A DNA stretch of 64,000 nt, taken from contig WGMB01000001.1 in NCBI GenBank assembly GCA_016125275.1, positions 1 through 64,000 on the forward strand. Direction: 5' to 3'. Shown piece by piece: positions 53,249 to 62,456 of the stretch. Within the stretch, counting starts at the first letter, position 1, and every line of letters starts with the position of its first letter. The position numbers and the translations under genes were made by a program. This DNA is from Acidobacteriota bacterium. GTDB lineage: Bacteria; Acidobacteriota; Terriglobia; Bryobacterales; UBA6623. The notes below the pieces were generated by a model. It did no database searches. It was not told the origin of the DNA and saw only the letters and a program-made list of their open reading frames with translations.

Positions 53249-54387
53249 GCGCCGGCGTGAGCAAACGCGACTATTACGAAGTACTGGGAGTCGAGCGAAA
53301 CGCTTCGGCCGACGTGATCAAGAGCGCCTACCGCAAGTTGGCGCTGCAGTATCACCCCGACCGCAACCCCGGCGATCACGCGGCGGAAGAGAAGTTCAAG
53401 GAAGCCGCCGAAGCCTACGCAGCCCTGGGCGACCCCGCCAAGCGGCAGCAGTACGACCGGTTCGGCCATGCGGGCATGACCGGGGCGGGGCAGGGCGGCT
53501 TCAACCCGGCCGACTTTCAAGACTTCGCCGACGTGTTCGGCGACTTTTTTGGGTTCGGCGACCTGTTCGGCGGCGCCGGTCGCGGCGGCGGCGGTCGTGG
53601 CCGCGCGCGGGCGCGGCGCGGCGCGGACTTGCAGTACGAGCTGGAGATCGACTTCGAGGACGCCGTCTTCGGCATGTCGACCGAGATCCAGTATCCGCGC
53701 ACGGAGACCTGCGAAGTCTGCCAGGGTTCCGGCGCCAAAGCCGGCTCCAAGCCGCGCGCCTGCCAGACCTGCGGCGGACGCGGGCAGGTGTACTTTCAGC
53801 GCGGATTCTTCTCGGTGGCGCAGACCTGCTCGACCTGCCGCGGCGAGGGCCGCGTGGTCGACGACCCCTGCGACGCCTGCCATGGCCAGGGGACCAAGCG
53901 CAGCAATCGCCGGCTGAAGGTGAACATCCCGCCGGGCGTCGACAGCGGCGTGCGGTTGCGGCTGTCCAACGAGGGCGAAGCCGGCGCGGCCGGCGGACCT
54001 CCCGGCGACCTCTACGTGCTGATCCGGGTGCGCGAGCACGAGGTCTTCCACCGTGAGGAGAACGACCTGCACTGCGAGATTCCGGTGAACGTGGCGCGGG
54101 CGGCGCTGGGCGACGAGATCAAGGTGCCGTCGCTCGAAGGCGAGCAGAGCCTGAAGATCAACGCCGGCGTGCAGAGCGGCAGCCGCTTCCGGATCAAGGG
54201 CAAGGGCGTGCCGGACGTGAACAGCGGCCGTCGCGGCGACCTGATCGTTCACATCAAAGTCGTGACGCCGGAGAAGCTCACCAAGGAGCAGCGCAAGCAC
54301 TTCGAAGCGCTGCGCGACCTGCTGCCGGCGGACCACAAGCCCAGTGAAAAGGGGTTCCTCGAGCGCTTCAAGGAATTCTTCGTCTAA
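53245..54387 (+). CDS. dnaJ: Chaperone DnaJ
   Basis: A 380-residue type I J-protein that stimulates DnaK ATPase. J domain at about 8-75 with HPD at 37-39 (YHPDRNPGD). A Gly/Phe-rich and then Gly/Arg-rich linker follows at about 80-130. The zinc domain has four repeats, [24 protein letters not shown] and CDACHGQG, binding two zinc ions. C-terminal substrate-binding domains follow ([20 protein letters not shown]). All expected motifs are intact. Coupled to grpE. Confidence 0.97.
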   Translation: MSAGVSKRDYYEVLGVERNASADVIKSAYRKLALQYHPDRNPGDHAAEEKFKEAAEAYAALGDPAKRQQYDRFGHAGMTGAGQGGFNPADFQDFADVFGDFFGFGDLFGGAGRGGGGRGRARARRGADLQYELEIDFEDAVFGMSTEIQYPRTETCEVCQGSGAKAGSKPRACQTCGGRGQVYFQRGFFSVAQTCSTCRGEGRVVDDPCDACHGQGTKRSNRRLKVNIPPGVDSGVRLRLSNEGEAGAAGGPPGDLYVLIRVREHEVFHREENDLHCEIPVNVARAALGDEIKVPSLEGEQSLKINAGVQSGSRFRIKGKGVPDVNSGRRGDLIVHIKVVTPEKLTKEQRKHFEALRDLLPADHKPSEKGFLERFKEFFV

Positions 54388-54394
54388 CCGGACG

Positions 54395-54414
54395 GCCGGA
54401 CGGGAGCGTCCGGC
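54395..54414. terminator. Hairpin between convergent dnaJ and oxidoreductase genes
   Basis: GCCGGACG (54395-54402) pairs with CGTCCGGC (54407-54414) around GGAG, eight bases after the dnaJ stop and touching the stop of the minus-strand gene. No T-tract, so termination strength is uncertain. Confidence 0.5.
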
Positions 54415-55497
54415 TCAAATCTTCACGACTCGTCCGGCGTCGGCGGCTTCGCGCGACCGCAACACGATCTCAGTGACCCGGAACAGCTCGGCCTGGGTCA
54501 GCATCGGCGTGGTCTTGTTGTAGACCGAGTCGAGGAAGTTCGCGAACAGCGACGGCGCCTGCGGCCGGTCCTCCACCTCATGGAGCGGCTTCTTGTCGGT
54601 CATCAGCGTGACCTTACCGCCCATGTACTCAACGACACCGTCGGTGCCCGCGACTCTCAGTCGGTCGTCGCCGTGGCTCGTGCCGGCTTCGGGACGCAGG
54701 TAGTCCAGGCGCACGTCGGCCGTGCCGCCATTGTCGAGCTGGTAGCAGATGGCGGCGGTGTTCTCCATCTCCTTCACTTGCGGAAAGCCCACGTTGCCGT
54801 GGAACGCGGCCGTGGCGACCATGTCGCGTCCGCTGACGAAGCGCAGCAGGTCGACGGTGTGGCAGGCGATGTAGGGGATCGTGCCGCCGAAGCGCTCACG
54901 CTCCATCATCCACTCGGGGCGCTCGCCGAGTTGGTAGGATTTCTGCCCGGAGAGCTGCACCGGCTCGCCGATCTCGCCGCGGTCGACGATCCGCTTCATC
55001 GCCAGGTATTCGGGGTCGAAGCGCATGGGCAGCAGCATGGTCAGGGGCGTCTTGGTCTTGTCGGCGACCTTGCGCACCTTGCGCATGTCCGCGATGCTGA
55101 GGGCGATGGGCTTCTCGGCGGCGGTGGGCAAGCCCTTTTCGAGGCAGGCGATGACGGATTCGGCGCGGCGCCAGTTCTGGTCGCAGATGCAGACGGCGTC
55201 GAGCTTCTCGGCGGCCAGCAGCTTGCGGTAGTCGTCGTAGCGCTTGGCCTTGGCGAGCTCGGGGTTGCCGGCGGCTCGCTTCTCCTCGCGCTCGCTGGTG
55301 ATCTCGACGGCGACGATCTTGACCTGCGGATACTTCCGCGCCACGCTGACGGCCTCGCCGAAGTGCCCTTCGAGGCCGATGACGGCGACTCGGACCTCCT
55401 TGGGCAGCTTGACGTCCGACACCGCGGCGGAGGCGGCCAGCGGCATCGCAGCCGCCCCGGCTCGCAACAGCTCTCGACGATTCCAGCTCGTGGACAT
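54415..55497 (-). CDS. Gfo/Idh/MocA-family oxidoreductase with Tat signal
   Basis: A 360-residue NAD(P)-dependent oxidoreductase. The ATG at 55497 gives MSTSWNRRELLRAGAAAMPL, a twin-arginine-like signal, so it is probably exported with its cofactor. The Rossmann part is KEVRVAVIGLEGHFGEAVSV, with the EKP motif in LPTAAEKPIALSIADMRKVR. The C-terminal domain holds the substrate site (GTIPYIACHTVDLLRFVSG). Likely acts on a sugar or cyclitol. Convergent with dnaJ. Confidence 0.88.
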   Translation of the reverse strand: MSTSWNRRELLRAGAAAMPLAASAAVSDVKLPKEVRVAVIGLEGHFGEAVSVARKYPQVKIVAVEITSEREEKRAAGNPELAKAKRYDDYRKLLAAEKLDAVCICDQNWRRAESVIACLEKGLPTAAEKPIALSIADMRKVRKVADKTKTPLTMLLPMRFDPEYLAMKRIVDRGEIGEPVQLSGQKSYQLGERPEWMMERERFGGTIPYIACHTVDLLRFVSGRDMVATAAFHGNVGFPQVKEMENTAAICYQLDNGGTADVRLDYLRPEAGTSHGDDRLRVAGTDGVVEYMGGKVTLMTDKKPLHEVEDRPQAPSLFANFLDSVYNKTTPMLTQAELFRVTEIVLRSREAADAGRVVKI

Positions 55498-55716
55498 GGC
55501 CTGATTGTACGACGGCGGGCCGGCGGCCAACCGAAATTCCGGGTGTGGTGGGGGGAAACTCGCCGGCGACGCCCGGAGGGTCCTTGACGGCCTCTCCGGA
55601 GGCTGAGCCGGGGGATCGTTTGGGCCAAATCTAGGGCGTTTCGAGCATCGCTTCCCGGAACGTTGCGCTTGCGCCGGTTTGCGCCATCGGGGACACTACG
55701 GGACCGTGCGCCCCCC

Positions 55717-56052
55717 ATGGAAAACAGAAGTGACAACCGACGCTTTCGCCGAACGAGAGATCATGGGCCGCAGACCCTCCAACTGAGCTACCAGGAAGTC
55801 GACGGCACTCCGCACGAGTGTGAAGCGAAGCTGTGGGACTTTAGCGAGGGCGGCCTCGGCATGGACAGCCCGCGCGCCTTCCAGCCCGGAGACGTCATCC
55901 AGATCAAAGGCTCGTTGCGCGGGCCGGCTTACTCGATGGCGCTCGACGCCCGGGTGCGCGTCGCCTACTGCCGCCGGATGCACAAGGATTCGCACCGAGT
56001 GGGCGTGGCGTTTCTGGACGTTTCGTACCGCCGCATTGAAGAGCAGCCGTAG
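55717..56052 (+). CDS. PilZ-domain protein
   Basis: A 111-residue single-domain protein. The ATG at 55717 gives MENRSDNRRFRRTRDHGPQT, carrying the RxxxR c-di-GMP-binding arginines, and D41-F-S43-E-G-G46 (DxSxxG) completes the PilZ signature. FQPGDVIQIKGSL and VGVAFLDVS are barrel strands. It should bind cyclic di-GMP and pass the signal to a partner. No cyclase or target is adjacent. A porin gene follows 52 bases downstream. Confidence 0.88.
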   Translation: MENRSDNRRFRRTRDHGPQTLQLSYQEVDGTPHECEAKLWDFSEGGLGMDSPRAFQPGDVIQIKGSLRGPAYSMALDARVRVAYCRRMHKDSHRVGVAFLDVSYRRIEEQP

Positions 56053-56103
56053 GCGGGCGCCTTCCGCCGCCGCCGCTGTCGTTTTTGCTCACAATAGACG
56101 GCA

Positions 56104-57405
56104 GTGCGTTCGATTCTTTCCATTGCCGCGGCGTTGGCCGCAATCGGCATGCCCGCCGCCGGCCAAGCTCCCGCCGACCGCGGACCCCTCAACAGCGGCG
56201 TCCCTTCGTGGCTGACGCTGGGCGTCGCGCAGCGGGTGCGCTACGAGTGGCAGACCGACATTGGGCTGAACCCGGCCGATGACGACGGCTTTCTGGTGCA
56301 GCGGCTGCACCTGAGCGCCGACGTGCGGCCCTCGTCGAAGCTGCGCTTCTTCGTGCAGGGCCAGGACTCGCGGGCAGCCGGCCTGACCCAGGGCGCGCCG
56401 CGGCCGGCGATGAAGGACCGCATGGACCTGCGCCAGGGCTACGTGCAGATCGGCGACGCCAAGGAGTGGGGCTGGGACCTCACCGTGGGCCGCCAGGAGC
56501 TGGTGATCGGCTACGAGCGGCTGATCGGCGTGAACCAGTGGGCGAACATTCCGCGGACATGGGACATGGCCCGGCTGGGTTTGCAGCGCGGGCGGGATCG
56601 CGTGGAGATCTTTTCCGCCTCGGTCGTACAGGTGGCCGCCAAAGGCTTCGACGAGGTGGCGCCGGGCGAGAACGTCCATGGGACGCATGCGGTGCTGCGG
56701 TCGGTGCTGCCGGGCCATCGCTTCGAGCCGCACGTACTGTGGCGGACGCGTCCGCGGGTCACCGACGAGCGCGGCTTCGTGGCCGACTCCGACATTTGGA
56801 CGTTCGGGTTCCGGCTGGCCGACGACTCCGACGGGCCGTGGGAATACGAGTTCGAGCTGGACGGCCAGCGCGGCGACTACGGGCTCGACCAGCTCCGGGC
56901 GTGGCGCATGGTCGATCTGCTCGGCTACACCTGGAAGCAGAAGCCCTGGAAGCCCCGGCTGCTGACCGAGTACACCTTCGCCAGCGGCGACAAGCGACGC
57001 GGCGACGGCAAAATCGGCCGTTTTGACGCCTTGCCGGCGCGGGCCCACCGCATCTGGGGCATGATCGACCAGGTGGGCGGGCGCAACGCCAAGATCCTGC
57101 AGAACGGCCTGCATCTACGGCCCGCCCCCCGCTGGACCCTAAGGGCGGATCACTACTTCTACTGGCTGGCGACGCCGACCGACGACCTCTACCGCCACAA
57201 CGGGCGCTTGTACCTGGCGCTGCCGGCCAACAACACGGCGACCTACATCGGCCATGAGGTCGACGTGCAGGCGGGCTATTCGGTCAATGAATGGCTGAGC
57301 CTGGGCGGCGGCCTGGGACGCCTCTACGCCGGGCCGGTGATCGAGCGCTACGCCTCCGGCGCTTCGCCCGCGCTGGGGTTCGTCTTTCTGCAACTCACCC
57401 TCTAG
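56104..57405 (+). CDS. Alginate-export-type outer-membrane porin
   Basis: A 433-residue outer-membrane beta-barrel with signal peptide MRSILSIAAALAAIGMPAAG (GTG start at 56104). The sequence matches the alginate_exp domain: LGVAQRVRYEWQTDIGLNPA, LQRGRDRVEIFSASVVQVAA, WDLTVGRQELVIGYERLIG, WANIPRTWDMARLGLQRGR, and a last strand ending in SPALGFVFLQLTL. Members export or take up acidic polysaccharide or aromatic compounds. The upstream PilZ protein might regulate polysaccharide output, but that is only positional. Convergent with the universal stress protein gene. Confidence 0.85.
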   Translation: MRSILSIAAALAAIGMPAAGQAPADRGPLNSGVPSWLTLGVAQRVRYEWQTDIGLNPADDDGFLVQRLHLSADVRPSSKLRFFVQGQDSRAAGLTQGAPRPAMKDRMDLRQGYVQIGDAKEWGWDLTVGRQELVIGYERLIGVNQWANIPRTWDMARLGLQRGRDRVEIFSASVVQVAAKGFDEVAPGENVHGTHAVLRSVLPGHRFEPHVLWRTRPRVTDERGFVADSDIWTFGFRLADDSDGPWEYEFELDGQRGDYGLDQLRAWRMVDLLGYTWKQKPWKPRLLTEYTFASGDKRRGDGKIGRFDALPARAHRIWGMIDQVGGRNAKILQNGLHLRPAPRWTLRADHYFYWLATPTDDLYRHNGRLYLALPANNTATYIGHEVDVQAGYSVNEWLSLGGGLGRLYAGPVIERYASGASPALGFVFLQLTL

Positions 57406-57420
57406 CCGGCGCTTGCGGAC

Positions 57421-58302
57421 TCAGACGCTCAAGACGGGGCACGGGGCGCGACGGATCATGCCGAAGGCGTGCGAGCGCAACCCGGCAAAGAGCCCGTCGT
57501 CGCGGCGCCTGCCGATGACGAGCAGGTCCAGGTTTTGCTCTTCGGCCGCTCGCGCGACCACGTTCTCGGGCTCGCCGATGTCGACCAGGACTTGCGCATC
57601 CGCGTTGATCTCGTCGAGCATGGCGGCTGTCCTCGTGCGGATGTGATCTTCCAAGACCCGGCCGAGTTGCGGCGCCGCCCGGGTTCCGCCGCCATCCTCC
57701 GAAATCGCCGGGATGGCGTGGACCACTTCGAGCTCGGCGCGGTAGGCGGCCGCGAAGTCGTTGGCAAAGCGAAGGACGCGGCTGCTTTGCTCTTCGAGGT
57801 CGATGGCGCAGCCGATCCTCCGGTAAGGACGCAACGAGAAGGTCTCGATGTCGTCCACGTGGGCGCCGGTGAAGACGGGGCACTCGGAGTCGTTGAGGAC
57901 CTTGGTGGTGACCGAGCCGAGCAGGAAACGTCGAAACGGCCCGGCTCCGGCGGTGGGCATCACGACCAGATCCACGTCGAGCTGCTTGATGGTGTCCTCG
58001 ATCAGGACCGCCGGAGGACCGTTGACCACCACACGGTCGCCGGGGTGGCCGGGCGCAACTTGCTCCACGAGCGCGTGCAACTTCTTGCGGATAGCCGCCA
58101 AGTGGTCCGGAGTCGGCGTCCAGAAGGCCCCGGCGGCGCCGTACTCAGTGAGGAACGCGCTGTCGTACGGCAAGTCGGGAATCACGTGGAGGAAGACGAC
58201 GCCGGCGTTGAAGTGTTTGGCGATGTTGATTCCGTGCTCGATCGCCCGCCGGGAGCGGGACGAGAAATCGACCGGAATCAGAATCTTGTTGATATCCAGC
58301 AT
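57421..58302 (-). CDS. Tandem universal stress protein
   Basis: A 293-residue cytosolic protein with two UspA domains. The ATG at 58302 gives MLDINKILIPVDFSSRSRRA. The frame extending to 58416 overlaps the divergent CHAD gene and is not needed. The first domain has the ATP-binding pattern G-A-G-P-F-R-R-F-L-L-G-S-V-T before KVLNDSECPVF. The second ends LLVIGRRRDDGLFAGLRSHA with a degenerate nucleotide loop, then RRAPCPVLSV. Such tandems act in stress tolerance and energy sensing. Confidence 0.92.
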   Translation of the reverse strand: MLDINKILIPVDFSSRSRRAIEHGINIAKHFNAGVVFLHVIPDLPYDSAFLTEYGAAGAFWTPTPDHLAAIRKKLHALVEQVAPGHPGDRVVVNGPPAVLIEDTIKQLDVDLVVMPTAGAGPFRRFLLGSVTTKVLNDSECPVFTGAHVDDIETFSLRPYRRIGCAIDLEEQSSRVLRFANDFAAAYRAELEVVHAIPAISEDGGGTRAAPQLGRVLEDHIRTRTAAMLDEINADAQVLVDIGEPENVVARAAEEQNLDLLVIGRRRDDGLFAGLRSHAFGMIRRAPCPVLSV

Positions 58303-58396
58303 GTGCCCGGGGGACGCGGGCTGGCCCGCCGTTGTTTCACGGCGAGGGACAGGGAGGTAACAGCAGGGCGCGACGGGTTGTCCCTGGGGTGAGCCC

Positions 58397-59287
58397 ATGT
58401 CGTATCGTGTCGCCATCGTCGACGGGGTCGGGCGCGAGGTCGGTCGCGCGGCGCGCGAGCAGGTGCGGAAGGCGCTCGGCGAGATCAGCTCCGAGAAGCT
58501 GGGTTTGGGCGGGCGCGTGCATCAGGTTCGTAAGCGGTTGAAGAAGGTGCGCTCAGCTTTACGGCTGCTTCGACCGCGCCTGCGGACCTCCTACGCTGCG
58601 GAAAACGCCCACTTCCGGGATCTGGGCCGTCTGCTGGCGCCGCTTCGTGAGGCGGATGCGGCGGTGGAAACGCTGGGACGGCTCGCCCAAACCGGTCTGG
58701 GAAAGGACGACGGGCGCGCGCTGGGCCGTTTGTTGGAGGCGGCTGTTCGACGCCGGGACGAGCTGACCTCCGACGACGCGAGGGTTCGGGCGACGCTCGA
58801 AGAGGCCCGCCTTCGGTTGGCCGACGGGGTCCGCCGGATTGCTGCTTGGGAGGTCGATGGCGACGGTTTCGACGAGATCGGAGCCGGCCTCGCCAAGACC
58901 TATCGACAGGCCCGGAGCGCCGGCCGCGCGGCTGCGAGCCGGCAGACGGCCGAGGCCTTCCACGAATTTCGTAAACGCGGGAAGGACCACTGGCGCCACG
59001 TCGGCTTGCTTCGAGACGTTTGGCCGACGCCGATGAAAGCGCGCGCCCACGAGCTCCACGCGCTGGGCGACCTATTGGGCGACGACCACGACCTGAGCGA
59101 CGTGGTCGACCTGGCCGAGCGGATCGGGGTTTCGGAGGGACAAGCGGATCTGCTCGAAGAGCTGCGGCTGCGCTCCGCGAACCTGCGGGAGCGAGCGGAT
59201 TCTCTGCGCATCCGGCTCTTTGCGGAGAAGCCCAAGCGCTTCCGGCAGCGCTGCCAAACGCTGTGGAACGCGCCGCCTCTTAGCTGA
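58397..59287 (+). CDS. CHAD-domain protein
   Basis: A 296-residue helical protein. The two CHAD bundles are marked by conserved His and basic residues: GRVHQVRKRLKKVRSALRLL in the first half, and AEAFHEFRKRGKDHWRHVGL with LGDLLGDDHDLSDVVDLAER in the second. CHAD domains bind polyphosphate through this positive groove and localise to polyphosphate granules. No CYTH phosphatase domain is fused. Its last bases overlap the convergent transporter gene by 8. Confidence 0.92.
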   Translation: MSYRVAIVDGVGREVGRAAREQVRKALGEISSEKLGLGGRVHQVRKRLKKVRSALRLLRPRLRTSYAAENAHFRDLGRLLAPLREADAAVETLGRLAQTGLGKDDGRALGRLLEAAVRRRDELTSDDARVRATLEEARLRLADGVRRIAAWEVDGDGFDEIGAGLAKTYRQARSAGRAAASRQTAEAFHEFRKRGKDHWRHVGLLRDVWPTPMKARAHELHALGDLLGDDHDLSDVVDLAERIGVSEGQADLLEELRLRSANLRERADSLRIRLFAEKPKRFRQRCQTLWNAPPLS

Positions 59288-60515
59288 GCAGGCCGACCAC
59301 GGCCAAGTAGAGCATGTAGGTCGAGAACAGCAGCGTGATCGCCATGCCGAAGTGCAGCAAGGGCGACGGCGGGTGCTTGCCTGCGACCTCCTTCTTGGAG
59401 ATCAGGACCCAGACGAAGAGCACGAACAGCGGCATCACCAGCGGGCTCAGCGCCTGCGAAGCGATCATGATCGGCACCGGTCGGCCTCCGAACAGAGGCA
59501 CGATCAGGCCGAACAGGGCCGCTACGATCACCATGCCGCGAAACAGCGGCGCCGTCATGTCCCGCTCTTTGCCGTTGAAGTCGGCGTAGAGCCAGGGACC
59601 CAGCAGGTAGTTGGGGAACAACGACGACAAACCGGCGGCCAGAATGCCCAGCACGAAGCCGGCCACGGCCAGCTTGCCGGCCAGAGGCTCCAGCGTGCGC
59701 ACCATGTCGATCGCCTGCTCCACCGGCTGATGCTCGACGAACAGGGTGCCGGCGGCGCAGGCCATGATGGCGGCGTTGATGAAGAACAGCAGGGTCATCG
59801 AGACGGCCGAGTCCCGTACGGATTCGCCGTACTCCGCCATCGTCCAGCCTTTCTCGAGCACCAGCACGCTGCGGGTGATGAGCACGACGCCGGCCATGGT
59901 GGTGCCGACCATGCTGGCGATCAGCAGAGCCGGGTTGCCCACATCGGGGATCCTGGGCGCGAGGCCCTCGATCATCGTCGAGGGGTCCGGGGCGACCAGC
60001 GCCGCCGTGAACAGGAACGCCACGCCCATCAGGGCCACCAGGGCGGCCAGCAGATTGAGGAAGAACTGGTGACGGCCCACCCAGTACAGACCCAGCAGCA
60101 GCAGGGTGAAGCCGATCGCGCCGGCCAGCGTGGGCAAGCCGACGCCGAAGAGCATCCCCGTCCATTCGCGAAACACGTCAGTGACGATTGCCATGACGCC
60201 TACGATCGAGGCCAACTGGGTGCTCACCAGCGCCAGGATCATGAAGATCGTGACCGGCGCCCCGAAATGCCGCCGGAACAGGTGCAGCGTCGTCTCGCCG
60301 GTGAGGATCGTCAGCCGGCTCAGCGCCACGACCATGATGTGCGTGAACAGGGACGCCAGAATCAGCGTCCAGGTCAGCGACATGCCGTAGCTGGCGCCGG
60401 CCGAGGCCATCGTCGTCACCGAGCCCGTGCCGATGACGTAGCCGATCATGAAGATGCCCGGCAGGATGGAGGAGAGAAACTTCAGCGCGGGAGACGTCGG
60501 CGCGTTCGATGGCAT
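59280..60515 (-). CDS. Nramp-like divalent metal transporter, atypical ion site
   Basis: A 411-residue protein with about 11 membrane segments. The ATG at 60515 (MPSNAPTSPALKFLSSILPG) is more likely than 60554. The overall Nramp/MntH pattern is clear: ILPGIFMIGYVIGTGSVTTM, SYGMSLTWTLILASLFTH, and the repeat-2 VGTTMAGVVLITRSVLVLEK. The canonical helix-1 D-P-G-N is replaced by G-T-G-S. The helix-6 A/M-P-H motif is replaced by TTMAGVV. The Asp and Met ligands for Mn2+ are thus missing. It could carry Mg2+, another ion, or an organic substrate. Confidence 0.85.
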   Translation of the reverse strand: MPSNAPTSPALKFLSSILPGIFMIGYVIGTGSVTTMASAGASYGMSLTWTLILASLFTHIMVVALSRLTILTGETTLHLFRRHFGAPVTIFMILALVSTQLASIVGVMAIVTDVFREWTGMLFGVGLPTLAGAIGFTLLLLGLYWVGRHQFFLNLLAALVALMGVAFLFTAALVAPDPSTMIEGLAPRIPDVGNPALLIASMVGTTMAGVVLITRSVLVLEKGWTMAEYGESVRDSAVSMTLLFFINAAIMACAAGTLFVEHQPVEQAIDMVRTLEPLAGKLAVAGFVLGILAAGLSSLFPNYLLGPWLYADFNGKERDMTAPLFRGMVIVAALFGLIVPLFGGRPVPIMIASQALSPLVMPLFVLFVWVLISKKEVAGKHPPSPLLHFGMAITLLFSTYMLYLAVVGLLS

Positions 60516-60579
60516 TGGGCCGTGAGGATACTCGAAATCAAGGGGACGCAGCAAGCGAGGGCTCGGCGGGGAGGCCCTC

Positions 60580-62418
60580 TCAGCGCATCAGGAACCACCA
60601 TGCCGCAGCGGCTGCGGCGATCAGGGCCACGACCACCGCGACGGCGATCCAGACCTTTCTGCTCTTGGGCCGCGGCTTCGCGGCGCCCTTCTTGGCAACT
60701 GGCCGCGGCTTGTCCGCTACGGCCGTCGCGTGACGGGTGTCCTCGATGCGCGACAGGATCGACGCCAGCGCTTCCGACGCCTCTTCATAGGACGTGACGG
60801 CGGTGGCGGGGTTCTTGGAGATCATCTTGGCGACGAGCTCGGAGAGCGCCGACGGCACCCAGTTCCGATTCTGTCCCAGCGGCGGGGCGGCCTCGCCGGG
60901 GTTGCTCTGCCACTGCATCCAGGCCATGTTGGGCTGCGGGTCTTCCTCGTGCGGAAACACTCGCACGAAGCCGTCGCGGCCGGCCAGCCATTCGTAGGCG
61001 ATGAAGCCGAGGGCGTAGAGATCCGCGCGAGCCACGTCCGGGGCCTCCAGCGGGGCCTCGAGGAGCCATTCCGGCGCTCTGTACTTGGGCTGCGTGACGG
61101 CCACGGTCTGGCCCGGCTCGGGCGGCGGGGCCGGGTCGATCTGAAAGTCGTCTCCGTTCAGGTAGATCGTCGAAGGCGACAGCGCGGCGTGGTAGAGGCC
61201 CTCGGCGCGCAGGGTGATCAGGCGGTCGAGGATCTTTTGCAGCGCCGTCACCACGGGCAAGGTGCGCCCGGGCTCGGGGGCGATCTTCTCCGCCAGCGTG
61301 CGACGCGTCTTCTTGGGCCGTGGCGGCGGGGTAGCCGCTTTGGGCTTGGGGGGGGCCTTGGGCTCGGGCGGCGCCGGCTTGGCGGGCGGCGGCGGAGGCG
61401 GCGGTTCGGGCTCCGGCTGGGGTTCAGGCTCAGGTTCGGGCTCCGGCTCGGGTTCCGGGGCGCGAGGGAGCGGTTCGGCCACCGGAGGAGTTTCCACCAC
61501 GGCGGGAGGAGGCTCGGGCTGGGAAATCGGCTCAGGCTCAGGTTCCGGTTGGGGCTCAGGCTCGGGCTCGGGCTCCGGTTCCGGGGCAGGTTCCGGTTCC
61601 GGTTCCGGCTCCTCGACGTACGGGCCGCCCAACTGCTCCAGCAACTCGTCGACGCTGTTGAAGCGCTGCTCGGCTTCGGGCTCCAGGCAGCGCTCCACGG
61701 CCGCCGCCAGATCCGCAGGGGTTTCGGGGGCCAGCTTGGCCACCTTCGGCGGGGGCTGCATGAAGCGCGAGATGACGTCCACGCCCTTCAGCGGCGCCTC
61801 GCCGGTGAGCATCTCGAACAATACGGCTCCGACCGAGTAGAGGTCCGAGCGAGCGTCCAACGGACGCCCCAACAGGTGCTCGGGCGAGCGGTAGGGGGGC
61901 GCTCCGCCGGGCAGCGCGATCGTCTGCTGCACGGCTACGTCGCGGGCCATCTCGAAGTCGCGCAGCTTCCAGCGGCTGTCCGCGCCGAGAACCAGGGCGT
62001 CGGGGCGAATGTCGCGGTGAATGATCCCCTTGGAGTGCAGGAACGACAGCGCCGAGCACAATTGGCGGGCGATCGGCAGCAGCTCCTCGGCGCTGAGACG
62101 CCCTTTGCGGGCCCGCAGCTCGGCCAGGGAGTCGCCGGGGGCGTACTCGGTCAGCGCGAAGGGCAGGCCGCGATGCTCGCCCAGCTCCAGCACGGCCAGC
62201 AGATGCGGGTGCCGCAGCTCGCTGGCGACGCGTCCCTGACGGAGAAAGTCCTCGCGATGCTTGGCGTTGCGCGCCGAGACCTCGTCGATGATCTTGAGCC
62301 CGAACCGGCGGCCGCTGGTGCGGTCGAGCGCCTCGAACAGCTCATGCCGCTCCCCGCGGCCCACCGAACGGAGGATTTCAAAGCGATCGGCGACGAGCTG
62401 TCCGGCGGCGAGGTCCAT
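60580..62418 (-). CDS. Tandem degenerate Ser/Thr kinase, Pro-Glu linker, C-terminal membrane anchor
   Basis: 612 residues. Kinase domain 1 (about 12-265) keeps the ATP lysine (K42 in GLKII), HRD at 134-136 and an Asp in DFE at 154-156. It has Ala141 where the metal-binding Asn belongs (HRDIRPDA) and lacks the DFG Gly. [10 protein letters not shown] and [16 protein letters not shown] are normal. A linker at about 270-345 is almost pure Pro-Glu repeats, then Lys/Pro-rich. Kinase-like domain 2 (about 380-575) reads HAALSPST instead of HRDLKPEN, so the catalytic Asp is lost, but RAPEWLLE and [15 protein letters not shown] remain. One transmembrane helix ([20 protein letters not shown]) ends the protein. 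Probably a scaffold or low-activity kinase. Confidence 0.85.
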   Translation of the reverse strand: MDLAAGQLVADRFEILRSVGRGERHELFEALDRTSGRRFGLKIIDEVSARNAKHREDFLRQGRVASELRHPHLLAVLELGEHRGLPFALTEYAPGDSLAELRARKGRLSAEELLPIARQLCSALSFLHSKGIIHRDIRPDALVLGADSRWKLRDFEMARDVAVQQTIALPGGAPPYRSPEHLLGRPLDARSDLYSVGAVLFEMLTGEAPLKGVDVISRFMQPPPKVAKLAPETPADLAAAVERCLEPEAEQRFNSVDELLEQLGGPYVEEPEPEPEPAPEPEPEPEPEPQPEPEPEPISQPEPPPAVVETPPVAEPLPRAPEPEPEPEPEPEPQPEPEPPPPPPPAKPAPPEPKAPPKPKAATPPPRPKKTRRTLAEKIAPEPGRTLPVVTALQKILDRLITLRAEGLYHAALSPSTIYLNGDDFQIDPAPPPEPGQTVAVTQPKYRAPEWLLEAPLEAPDVARADLYALGFIAYEWLAGRDGFVRVFPHEEDPQPNMAWMQWQSNPGEAAPPLGQNRNWVPSALSELVAKMISKNPATAVTSYEEASEALASILSRIEDTRHATAVADKPRPVAKKGAAKPRPKSRKVWIAVAVVVALIAAAAAAWWFLMR

Positions 62419-62456
62419 GAGCGAGGCGATCCCCCGCCCATTTTTTCACAAACGCC

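Noticed and set aside
60551..60575. GAGGGC / GCCCTC hairpin between the kinase and transporter genes
   Set aside because: Six-base stem with an 11-base GC-rich loop and no T-tract; not convincing as a terminator in such GC-rich DNA.
61370..61630. Short tandem DNA repeats resembling a repeat array
   Set aside because: They encode the Pro-Glu linker of the tandem kinase. There are no spacers, so this is not CRISPR.
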